From contig NZ_LMCF01000212.1 of NCBI RefSeq assembly GCF_001623075.1, positions 1 through 57,915 of the forward strand: DNA of 57,915 nt. The letters run 5' to 3'. The notes under the pieces are model-generated. The model was given only the letters and a program-made list of their open reading frames with translations. It was not told where the DNA came from and made no database searches. The stretch is from Pseudovibrio sp. Ad37. GTDB lineage: Bacteria > Pseudomonadota > Alphaproteobacteria > Rhizobiales > Stappiaceae. Shown one piece after another: positions 1 to 6,633 of the stretch. The stretch's first letter is position 1. Every line of letters begins with the position of its first letter. A program made the position numbers and the translations under genes.

Positions 1-66
1 ACTGACCGACCGGACACTTCGACCATCCCGTAAAACAAGACGGCGGATCTTGGCTGCACTTTCCAT
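1..66 (-). CDS. IstA-like transposase, N-terminal fragment
   Basis: The first 22 codons from an ATG at 66 read MESAAKIRRLVLRDGRSVRS followed by V-S. This resembles the start of IS21-family IstA transposases, whose first helix-turn-helix begins with an I-R-R-x-V-L-x-x-G-R-S-x-R-x-V pattern. The rest of the protein lies beyond the left edge. Position behind the IS terminal repeats supports the call. The fragment is too short for certainty. Confidence 0.55.
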   Translation of the reverse strand, partial: MESAAKIRRLVLRDGRSVRSVS

Positions 67-179
67 CAATATCACCCGTTCATGCCCCGCGCTAAATGCA
101 CGGATCCTAACAAACAGGTGGGTCAATCTTAAACGCTCATAACCCACCTAACCGGGTCAATTTTGCATGCCGATTCACA
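1..179 (-). mobile_element. End of an IS21-family insertion sequence (partial)
   Basis: Read on the minus strand, the segment begins TGTGAATCGG at 179. It carries two copies of an A-A-R-A-T-T-G-A-C-C-C repeat (plus-strand positions 154-164 and 120-130) before a transposase-like start at 66. Multiple terminal repeats containing ATTGACCC ahead of istA are typical of IS21-family ends. The element continues out of the window to the left, so its other end and target duplication cannot be seen. It abuts the phage-like gene that ends at 227, so it was probably inserted into the prophage. The family call rests on recalled resemblance. Confidence 0.65.
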
Positions 180-226
180 ATTTTAAGGTTTAGCGCCATA
201 CGCCTTACAACAAAAAATTGTAGATC

Positions 227-853
227 CTATCTAGCTGTTGCTAATGCTCTCTGCATCGCACGCCGGAAGTTGCGTTTCATCCGGGCATCCGCAGTCTTTC
301 GCGCACCCTCTTCAAAACGCAGGCGCGGTTGATAGTCTGCGCTCTTCTCATAGGCAATCAGCAGCTTTAAACCCGTGCGGCCCTTAGTGCCCCGCGATCC
401 GTTGCGCCGCTTGCCGCGCTTAGGCCGCTGCCAGATCCCCTCAACACCGTTGATCTCACCTTGAAACACATCCGGTCGCTTCAACAACCGGTCAATGCTA
501 CGCCGTGGCAGGTTGCCATACTTGTTGAGCCGCTGAGAGAATGGCACCGCCAGCGCCTTGCGCTTTGGCCTTCTGGTTCCACCTTTCTCCTGCAGCTCCA
601 AATAATCCGCTTGCCTATCCTTGAAGAAGACAACAGCCGAGAGGTTACGCTTGCTTGCCCGCTTCAGTGCAAGGCCGCGCTTGGTGAAGGGTGTAGGACG
701 GTCCAGCCGCCTACTCAGAGCTTTCTCACTATTGGCTTTGATATCCTGCGCAGTCTCATTCAGCGCCAAGCTGATCGCATAGGGCACCTGCCGCTCTTCC
801 GCTTTGGTCAGCCCCTTGGCGACCTCACTAAAGTTTGCGGTGTAGCGGATCAT
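227..853 (-). CDS. Phage minor tail protein Z-like protein
   Basis: A very basic protein of 208 residues. An alternating pattern of small helices rich in Arg/Lys, with an early 'VPYAISLALNETAQDIK' stretch and 'TPFTKRGLALKRASKRNL', recalls prophage minor tail protein Z (phage lambda GpZ type), which acts at the head-tail joining step. The ATG at 853 is chosen because TTGAGGGC precedes it; an upstream in-frame ATG at 955 would add 34 residues without family character. It is the last gene of the leftward phage run and ends 48 bp from the IS21-like end. The family is assigned from general resemblance only. A generic phage morphogenesis protein is the alternative. Confidence 0.5.
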   Translation of the reverse strand: MIRYTANFSEVAKGLTKAEERQVPYAISLALNETAQDIKANSEKALSRRLDRPTPFTKRGLALKRASKRNLSAVVFFKDRQADYLELQEKGGTRRPKRKALAVPFSQRLNKYGNLPRRSIDRLLKRPDVFQGEINGVEGIWQRPKRGKRRNGSRGTKGRTGLKLLIAYEKSADYQPRLRFEEGARKTADARMKRNFRRAMQRALATAR

Positions 854-959
854 AGCGCCCTCAACGAAAAAGCGCCCCAAGCCGTGCAGGCTTGAAGGCG
901 CTAAATTCCAATGTAGAGGAGTATTGTGCTTTGAGTGCGCACACGTCAACCCCACCCGC

Positions 960-1544
960 TCACAACAACATCGGCTCAGCTATGTAATCTTTAAGATCCA
1001 GCCCGAAATAGAACTTCCTACGCCTATGAAATATCGTCGGTTTCTGGTTCTGAGCATCAAACCTGAACCAAGCTGAATTTCCTTTCTCATCATCTGGGGT
1101 TCCCTCAACCCAGCGCATCTTACCAATGGGAACAACATCAGAACAACAGCCCATAAACCTTTGAGATTGCAGAGAAAACAACCAATCCGAATCGAAAAGC
1201 AGCCATGTTGGAGCCAATTGGCACAAATGCAGTATCAGAGCGTGCAATAGTCGCCGGGTCCAAGGCGGGTTTGTGATGATCGCCTGCGCTCCCTGCAGGT
1301 CCTCTTTTGTCAGCCTGAAAGCGTTTTTCTTTATTATCCCCCGCCGCTTTGGGTCCAGATCATAGGCAGCCAGACACTCAAGCCCTAAAGCGTCCAGCTG
1401 CCCTATCAGATCCCCACGCCCCGCGCATGGCTCACAGTATGTCTCAACGCCCTCAAGAAAGGGCGCAAGCGCCTGCCCCGCCCGTGTATCCCAAGTGAAA
1501 TACTGATCAAACTTGCGGCGCGGAAAATCTGAGTGCTTGCCCAT
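960..1544 (-). CDS. Phage-type DNA adenine methyltransferase-like protein
   Basis: This 194-residue protein has a SAM-binding motif I (CEPCAGRGDLI, about residues 37-47) followed by the catalytic motif NPPW (about 92-95). That is the order of class I amino-methyltransferases acting on N6-adenine or N4-cytosine in DNA. It carries no obvious target-recognition domain or linked restriction gene, so it is likely a solitary phage methylase, perhaps for restriction evasion or regulation. AGAGGTG sits upstream of the ATG. It lies between the tail-Z-like gene and two unnamed phage-type genes on the same strand. The methyltransferase fold is well supported; the target sequence cannot be read. Confidence 0.75.
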   Translation of the reverse strand: MGKHSDFPRRKFDQYFTWDTRAGQALAPFLEGVETYCEPCAGRGDLIGQLDALGLECLAAYDLDPKRRGIIKKNAFRLTKEDLQGAQAIITNPPWTRRLLHALILHLCQLAPTWLLFDSDWLFSLQSQRFMGCCSDVVPIGKMRWVEGTPDDEKGNSAWFRFDAQNQKPTIFHRRRKFYFGLDLKDYIAEPMLL

Positions 1545-1570
1545 GCAACACCTCTAAGCATCAACTAACA

Positions 1571-2344
1571 CTAGCCATCGCCCCAGCAATCCAGCTCTTC
1601 ATCAGCTAAATATTCAGCATCCGACTTGCCCCAGTGGTGATTTTCAGAGCCAAAGTCACACTTTTCAGCATCACAGAATGCATCTAGCGTAATGCGGGCA
1701 TGCTTCTCAGCTTCCGCCTCACTCAACCCTGCCCGCAGCATAAATCGTGCAGCCATGCAGCTCACAAATTCGCTTTCAGAAAGGATATTCTGCAGGTCTT
1801 CCATGGGTTCACCTCCCAGGTTTCGCCAGATCCGCAGGCGCTTGCCAACAAGGGTATCCGGCGCGGTTACTGCCAAACCCAGGTGGAAGGCCGCACGGGT
1901 TAAACCATCCCGTAAAAGCTGCCTCACATAGTCCTGAGTTTTGCGAAGTGGTTTTGCGCTCTCCCGGTGCTCCCTGCTTTCCTCAAACAGCAAGGCCACC
2001 TCATTGGTGGACATGGAACGCCCGGCGATGGAGAACACGACAACGGCTTGATCTGGTCCAAGCGCCTTTGCAATTTCCTTGATTTTCCGGGTGGCATCGC
2101 TGGTACTCACAAACAGCCAATCACGGTCTGCACCGCCCCCGTCAACAACCGGCTGAGCATAGTCGATGGATCTTGTCTGCCCGCCTTGCTCAATCATCAA
2201 AGCGCTGATCTGGCACGCAACCCGGTATTGCAAATCAGAGAGCAATCCTTTGCTGCGCATGTGCTCCAATGCGCTTGCACGTGTGTAGCTGCGCTTGTCC
2301 TGCGCTGGCTTCCTCTTCTTCCGGCTTGGCTTACAACTGGTCAT
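1571..2344 (-). CDS. Phage-associated protein of unknown function (DUF6456-like pattern)
   Basis: A 257-residue soluble protein with a basic N-terminus (KPSRKKRKPAQDKR). The middle stretch 'QAVVVFSIAGRSMSTNEVA' followed by 'YVRQLLRDGLTRAAFHLG' recalls the DUF6456/HTH-associated pattern of alphaproteobacterial regulators, but I do not recognise it firmly. The ATG at 2344 follows AAGAGGTGGCAG and overlaps the preceding gene's TAA (2331-2333) by 14 bp, so the two are translationally linked. A longer start at 2368 lacks this ribosome site. Position after a replication-type gene suggests a role in element DNA metabolism; that is inference. Confidence 0.55.
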   Translation of the reverse strand: MTSCKPSRKKRKPAQDKRSYTRASALEHMRSKGLLSDLQYRVACQISALMIEQGGQTRSIDYAQPVVDGGGADRDWLFVSTSDATRKIKEIAKALGPDQAVVVFSIAGRSMSTNEVALLFEESREHRESAKPLRKTQDYVRQLLRDGLTRAAFHLGLAVTAPDTLVGKRLRIWRNLGGEPMEDLQNILSESEFVSCMAARFMLRAGLSEAEAEKHARITLDAFCDAEKCDFGSENHHWGKSDAEYLADEELDCWGDG

Positions 2345-2984
2345 CTGCCACCTCTTCACGTGCCTCAATCTCTTTTGCGATCATTACGGCAAGCCTGTTC
2401 CTGCGGTTCGCAATCGAACTCGCCATGATTTGAACGCGATGATTTGCCGGTAGTTTTTCAAGCTTGCTGTTGTACTCACCTCTGAGAACGTCCAGCGCTT
2501 CTTCCATCTGCTTTGCTATGCGGGCATCACGCTGCATGGTGGCCACCACAAACGGTTCAACCTCCTCCATGGAAGGCACCCGTTTTTCTCTGCGCACAAA
2601 ATCAATCAGATCAGCATGCCAACCAGCCAACGCCGCAGACGTGGCAAGCTTTGCATCCTGATTAATCAAAACCCGCACCGCCACATCCTCCGGCCACGGA
2701 TACCCAGCCCGCACCGGGTTAGATTGCCCGGAATCCCTGGCTCTCAATCGCTCTTGTGCTGATTTGCAAGCTGCTGTGATTGTTCCCACATAAGGCCATG
2801 TTGAAGAGGTTGCCCGCTCAATCAGACTGGACGCCGCCGCCTTCAACACATCCTCAGAAAACCCCGAGAGCTTTGTCGAGAGGCTGGAAAAATACGCCTC
2901 CGGGTTGGTGCCGGGTGTTTTCTTAAAGCTGCCCTGCATCGGCTCAACAAAGCAGGTTTTCACAAGATCGCCGGGCGCTGCCAT
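2331..2984 (-). CDS. Conserved phage-type protein, probably replication-associated
   Basis: A 217-residue protein, mostly helical. The N-terminal part 'FSEDVLKAAASSLIERATSSTWPYVGTITAACKSAQ' resembles proteins that follow HTH replication genes in alphaproteobacterial prophages. No enzymatic motif is visible. The ATG at 2984 has GGAGGG at a normal distance; the longer reading would start with TTG at 2999. It begins 4 bp after the stop of the upstream HTH gene and overlaps the next gene, so the three form one transcription unit. Function is not assigned. Confidence 0.55.
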   Translation of the reverse strand: MAAPGDLVKTCFVEPMQGSFKKTPGTNPEAYFSSLSTKLSGFSEDVLKAAASSLIERATSSTWPYVGTITAACKSAQERLRARDSGQSNPVRAGYPWPEDVAVRVLINQDAKLATSAALAGWHADLIDFVRREKRVPSMEEVEPFVVATMQRDARIAKQMEEALDVLRGEYNSKLEKLPANHRVQIMASSIANRRNRLAVMIAKEIEAREEVADDQL

Positions 2985-2988
2985 GGCT

Positions 2989-3876
2989 TCACCCTCCAAA
3001 AACGCGATCTATAGCGGCATTGGTTGCCCGCTCATCTGCAGCACATTTCCGCGCCCGCATTTGCGCCGCTTTGCGACCATCTGGAATGAACTTTGGATTG
3101 AGCTGACCCTGCGCTAAACGGCTGTTTTTGGCGGCTAACACAGCCCGCGTGAAATAATTTAAGCTTCTCACAGGGTCAGGCGCGGCCCCAAGAACCATGT
3201 GCAAGGTGGGCTTCACGTCTAACTCAAGGTCGCACCCATTCACGGCCCAGCCCCAGGCAGGCTCAAGGCCGCCACGCAAGCGCCCTGCAGCCGGATCTAG
3301 CCCAATTTTGCGTAAAAACGCCCGCAAAGGCACGATAAAGCGCTGCCCTATGCCCTCCACATCCTCAGTCGGGTGTTGGGTGTCCTCAGCATTTCTGCAA
3401 AAAGACCTACTCGCAGCCGCTTGTTCTTCTTCATCTTTAGTTATTAAAGACTCGTTCTTATAGGTGTCTAATTTTGGAGGCACCCCCTGCCTATTTTTGC
3501 ATAGTTTTTGTTCCCCTCGGGCAGTCACATGTTCACCAATCGGGCCGCTCTCCATCAAATCCGGCTCTTCGCAGTCAATCAGATCCTTATTGATGACTTT
3601 GTAGGTGTGGGAGCAGTCACCGCCATCAGGCCGCTCACCGCGTAAAATCTTCAACCAGCCTGCAGCCACCAGATTGCTGATCGCCTTTTGAATTGTGTAA
3701 CGCACAACCCCAAGCTGGCGGGCCATCTTCACTTGGCTGCGATACGTCAAACCATTGCCATCAGTGGAGCAGCACAGGACGCCCAACACCTGAATATCGC
3801 GCGGCCGCAAAGTTAAATCCCCAAACACACCGGCCGGGATAATAGACAAACGGGAACCGTCTCCGGGACTAGGCAT
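2989..3876 (-). CDS. Helix-turn-helix replication initiator-like phage protein
   Basis: A 295-residue protein with a winged-helix/HTH region at about residues 20-100 ('LRPRDIQVLGVLCCSTDGNGLTYRS', 'MARQLGVVRYTIQKAISNL' and 'AAGWLKILRGER'). This layout matches phage O-like replication or HTH-domain proteins. A consensus AGGAGG precedes the ATG at a good spacing. It is the first gene of a leftward unit that starts next to the immunity region, where early replication genes of temperate phages usually sit. The C-terminal half has no recognised domain. A plain transcription regulator is the alternative. Confidence 0.6.
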   Translation of the reverse strand: MPSPGDGSRLSIIPAGVFGDLTLRPRDIQVLGVLCCSTDGNGLTYRSQVKMARQLGVVRYTIQKAISNLVAAGWLKILRGERPDGGDCSHTYKVINKDLIDCEEPDLMESGPIGEHVTARGEQKLCKNRQGVPPKLDTYKNESLITKDEEEQAAASRSFCRNAEDTQHPTEDVEGIGQRFIVPLRAFLRKIGLDPAAGRLRGGLEPAWGWAVNGCDLELDVKPTLHMVLGAAPDPVRSLNYFTRAVLAAKNSRLAQGQLNPKFIPDGRKAAQMRARKCAADERATNAAIDRVFGG

Positions 3877-4023
3877 TTTAAAACCTCCTGAGCAGTGCGG
3901 ATAATTGGATAAGTGAGAACTAGAAAATCAGTGGCGGAATACGCGCTCTGATTACGCAGGGATTGAAGCTAACAAGGTGACTTGTAACTATACCCTCAGA
4001 ACAGCCCTAGCGGCTTGTGGCGG

Positions 4024-4248
4024 TCACGGTCCCATAGCTTTCCGTCTCCCCTTACCACGTCTCCAATGAAAGAGATGGCGTGGCAGTTCTATATTGGCGG
4101 CAAGCGCCAACTGTTCCATCTCATGAAACCACGAAGCAGGAAATTGCCCTCGCACAACGGCAGCGCTTACAGCGCCCGACTTAACCCCGAGAGCATCTTG
4201 AATATTCTTCCTGCCAAGCGTTTGAGCGATTTCGCGTGCGTTACACAT
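4024..4248 (-). CDS. Cro/YdaS-like small DNA-binding protein
   Basis: A 74-residue protein whose sequence 'REIAQTLGRKNIQDALGVKSGAVSAAVVRGQFPASWFHEMEQL' fits a compact helix-turn-helix of the Cro/YdaS type found in alphaproteobacterial prophages. It is divergent from the CI-like repressor at 4328, with two operator-like repeats in the 70-bp gap. No good ribosome site is visible, so it may be translated weakly or from a short leader. By position it is the likely early-switch partner of the repressor (inference). Confidence 0.6.
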   Translation of the reverse strand: MCNAREIAQTLGRKNIQDALGVKSGAVSAAVVRGQFPASWFHEMEQLALAANIELPRHLFHWRRGKGRRKAMGP

Positions 4249-4261
4249 GTGATAAAAATCA

Positions 4262-4320
4262 ACGTTTCATAGATTATAGTCAACACCATAAATACAACAT
4301 AGTCTACATTTATTGGATTA
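4262..4320. promoter_or_regulatory. Two 15-bp operator-like repeats between divergent regulators
   Basis: ACGTTTCATAGATTA (4262-4276) and ACATTTATTGGATTA (4306-4320) match the consensus A-C-R-T-T-T-C-R-T-R-G-A-T-T-A also found at 4972-5050. They lie between the Cro-like and CI-like genes, spaced 44 bp apart, where a phage repressor would control both promoters. The second copy runs up to the repressor's start region, which suggests autoregulation. The repeats are seen directly; binding is inferred. Confidence 0.55.
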
Positions 4321-4327
4321 TGATAGA

Positions 4328-4654
4328 ATGCGATCCATGACTAGAAGAGTGATTTCAGGACGTTACGCGGATTCCGCAATACGACTTAGAGCTGTGAGAA
4401 AATACTTCGGTATGAACCAGAAGGATTTCGCGGCAAATGCCGACATTCAATACAAATCCTACAATCAATGGGAAACCGGAGACTTCCGCGTCTCAATACC
4501 CGGCGCAATAAAGCTGCGTGAGCGATATGGGATCTCAATGGACTTCATATATTTAGGCAACATTGATGCATTGCCCACCAAAATGGCCAATGAACTCATG
4601 TCCATATTACGAGACAATACCTCTAATAAATCGAACGATAATGGGGACGATTGA
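4328..4654 (+). CDS. CI-like XRE-family repressor
   Basis: A 108-residue protein with an XRE helix-turn-helix: 'IRLRAVRKYFGMNQKDFAANADIQYKSYNQWETGDFRVSIPGAIKLRERYGISMDFIYLG' covers the five-helix fold, ending in the usual D-[WF]-[IL]-Y-x-G motif. It has no LexA-type peptidase domain, so SOS autocleavage is not expected. The start is uncertain: ATG at 4328 or 4337, or TTG at 4313; none has a strong ribosome site. It is flanked on both sides by the same operator-like repeat, which fits a prophage maintenance repressor. Confidence 0.7.
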   Translation: MRSMTRRVISGRYADSAIRLRAVRKYFGMNQKDFAANADIQYKSYNQWETGDFRVSIPGAIKLRERYGISMDFIYLGNIDALPTKMANELMSILRDNTSNKSNDNGDD

Positions 4655-5114
4655 GCCCCTTTTAACAACAACTGGAAGCGTTCTTCTTGGTCCAAAACGA
4701 CCTCCCACATCCCCTAAGTGTCCGATATTTAACAACGATGATTCGTTTACTTGGCGTTAATAAACCAATTAGAATTGCAATGCACACAAGACCCTCGTTG
4801 AGCAATTCCAACGCATCAGTGAACTCTTTTCACCCTTCATCAGAACACTCTGAATTTTCTCAACACTAAAGATTCTTTCCATACAAAGAGCAGCTATTTA
4901 AGTGCGCAGCTCTATACCCCTGAGTGCGTCAAATATTTGCATCAATCAAAAGAAGGTCAACTAATAAATCTACGTTTCGTGGATTACATTGATTGACAAT
5001 CCACATTTCATAGATTTATGCTTTCTGTATGTTCTGCATTTTGTGGATAATCTGCTTCGCAAAGCAAGAACCTGATTACGAGATTAATCTCTGCCATCAA
5101 TGACAGGAGTAGTC
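4655..5114. other. Gene-free immunity-region spacer
   Basis: A 460-bp AT-rich stretch follows the repressor. I see no credible gene in it. Its right part holds three operator-like repeats and a candidate rightward promoter, listed separately. The left part (4655-4960) shows nothing I can assign. Confidence 0.5.
4972..5050 (+). promoter_or_regulatory. Candidate rightward phage promoter with three operator repeats
   Basis: Three copies of the 15-bp motif occur: ACGTTTCGTGGATTA (4972-4986), ACATTTCATAGATTT (5003-5017) and GCATTTTGTGGATAA (5036-5050), spaced 31 and 33 bp, about three helical turns. A TTGACA box at 4993-4998 is followed 16-17 bp later by a TTTATG/TTATGC -10-like box (5015-5021). 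The middle repeat occupies the spacer between these boxes, so repressor binding there would block polymerase. The next gene starts at 5115. This layout resembles a tripartite phage operator. Confidence 0.55.
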
Positions 5115-5330
5115 ATGCGTACTTTTGATTTGACGAATACCCATTGCCCTCAAAGCGAGCACAGCCTTTCAAGCTATTATGGCTTACTTCAGCCAGAAAT
5201 ATTCAGCCTCGAACGGTTGGTTGAGGCTGCGCCCCTCTCTTTGAGCGAGCGCGGCGAACTTGCGCAAATTATCGCCATCCGCTTTTCCAGCGGGGCAAAC
5301 CGCGCCCTTTCCATTGCTCCAACTCAGTGA
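5115..5330 (+). CDS. Small phage protein of unknown function
   Basis: A 71-residue protein beginning MRTFDLTNTH, with AGGAG six bases ahead of the ATG at 5115. No domain is recognised. It is the first gene behind the candidate repressed promoter and is followed after 8 bp by the GapR-like gene, so it is probably an early gene of the same operon. Confidence 0.5.
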   Translation: MRTFDLTNTHCPQSEHSLSSYYGLLQPEIFSLERLVEAAPLSLSERGELAQIIAIRFSSGANRALSIAPTQ

Positions 5331-5338
5331 GGTTCAAC

Positions 5339-5896
5339 ATGGCACCTCGCAAAACCACCCCAGAAGCGGAAACAGCATCCGAAGATACCAAGCAAGCACA
5401 AACCACCAAAGCTGCAACCACCAAACCTAAGGCCAAGACCACCCCGGCAAAGACTGCCCCGAAAAAGGCAACACCAGCCAAAACACAAACCGGGTCTAAC
5501 AGCTCCGGCATTGCCGCCGATCATCTGCAAAGTTTCTTTGATCGCATTGAGCGGCTGGAAGGCGAGAAGAAGGGCATTGCCGACGACATCAAAGACGTAT
5601 TTGCGGAAGCTAAGGGTAACGGGTTTGATGTGCCGACCATGCGGGCAATTCTGAAAATCAAAAAGCAGAAGCCATCAGAGCGCGAAGAGAAGGAGTCCAT
5701 GCTGGACCTCTACATGCACGCCCTTGGCATGCTGGAAGGCGATCTGGACGAAGCCCAACAACTTGGCATAGACGCAGCAAGCTCAGGCAAAGCAGTCACG
5801 GACAATCTCTATATGACCGAAGATCCACGCTTCAAAAAATGGGAACAAGGCTGGCAAATGCAAACCGCCTTTCTGGCAGCACAAGACAACCAGTAA
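5339..5896 (+). CDS. Chimeric nucleoid protein: H1-like tail + GapR (DUF2312) + RMF-like C-terminus
   Basis: This 185-residue protein has three parts. Residues 1-55 are a Lys/Ala/Pro/Thr-rich tail of histone-H1 or AlgP type ('KTTPAKTAPKKATPAK'). Residues 58-133 match GapR/DUF2312: 'LQSFFDRIERLEGEKKGIAD', 'EAKGNGFDVPTMRAILK' and 'ESMLDLYMHALGML'. GapR binds overtwisted AT-rich DNA ahead of forks and polymerases. The end (about 140-180) has G-x-D-A-A-x-S-G-K, D-N-L-Y, D-P-R-F and W-E-Q-G-W, recalling ribosome modulation factor/CrpP-like domains. The ATG at 5339 follows GTGAGG; a longer in-frame start at 5327 is less likely. The DUF2312 part is firm, the RMF-like part tentative. Confidence 0.8.
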   Translation: MAPRKTTPEAETASEDTKQAQTTKAATTKPKAKTTPAKTAPKKATPAKTQTGSNSSGIAADHLQSFFDRIERLEGEKKGIADDIKDVFAEAKGNGFDVPTMRAILKIKKQKPSEREEKESMLDLYMHALGMLEGDLDEAQQLGIDAASSGKAVTDNLYMTEDPRFKKWEQGWQMQTAFLAAQDNQ

Positions 5897-5932
5897 GCCT
5901 CAGCGATCAAAGCCACGGGAGCGGCGCAGGTC

Positions 5933-6169
5933 ATGCAGCCCAACAACCAAAATCAAATAAAGCTGCCTGCGGCCCCTCCTCTCCCCACACGGGAAGACCT
6001 AGAAACCGCCCTCAACCTCTTCGCCAAACTCGTCGACAAATACGGCACCGATTACCTCCCCTTCTTCTTACGCATAGAGCGGGAACTCACCGCACTGGAA
6101 GAAGAAAAAGACGCACTTTCACGCGCAAGAGCGCGGGCGCGTTTGCAGGGCTCTACAAGGCGAGCCTAA
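5933..6169 (+). CDS. Small coiled-coil phage protein of unknown function
   Basis: A 78-residue protein: a proline-rich start, then a long helix with 'LFAKLVDKYGTDYLPFFLRIERELTALEEEKDALSRARARAR', probably a coiled coil ending in an Arg-rich tail. It follows the GapR-like gene after 36 bp on the same strand. Short proteins of this sort recur in alphaproteobacterial prophages, but I cannot name a function. Confidence 0.5.
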   Translation: MQPNNQNQIKLPAAPPLPTREDLETALNLFAKLVDKYGTDYLPFFLRIERELTALEEEKDALSRARARARLQGSTRRA

Positions 6170-6633
6170 ATTGGGTCAACTGGAAAGCAGCCGGACTGCG
6201 GACTTTGCTGACCTTCGCTGCGGCGCGAAAGCTCAGGCAACTGAGAAGCCTTTGCCAGCATCCAGGGCCATTAGCTGCCGTTCAGATCATTCTATCAGGA
6301 GTTGAGGTGGGCGACCATATGTTCGCTCATGAGTTAAATGCACAAGGCAATAATAGTCATCTTTATCCAACTTCTCACGGCTCTTGTATCAGTAGTTCGA
6401 GCATACTCTTACAGATAGCTGCGTTGTATCATAGAAGATCAAAATGAAATCTAGTTGCGTTTCGAAAAGGCTGCATAGAGGGATGTCTTGAAAGAGTGAA
6501 GGCGACACTATCGTGAGTTAAGAACTGTGTAGCTGCCATACAAAGTCAAAGACCTCCACCGGAGGTGGAGGTCTTTGACTACAACTAAAGCACAGCGAGA
6601 AAATCGTCGGGCTGTTTTACTCGCACCAAACCT
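6170..6633. other. Gene-free spacer
   Basis: No credible gene is seen. Near its right end lies a perfect hairpin (6544-6580), listed separately. The rest, about 370 bp, holds nothing I can assign. Confidence 0.45.
6544..6580 (-). terminator. Perfect 17-bp hairpin downstream of the RTX gene
   Basis: AGTCAAAGACCTCCACC (6544-6560) pairs perfectly with 6564-6580 across the 3-nt loop GGA. It lies 54 bp beyond the stop of the large RTX-type gene. No clear U-tract follows on either strand, so intrinsic termination is uncertain; transcript-end protection is another option. The stem is seen directly. Confidence 0.55.

Noticed and set aside
960-1544. Restriction-modification system
   Set aside because: Only a methyltransferase is present; no restriction endonuclease gene is beside it.
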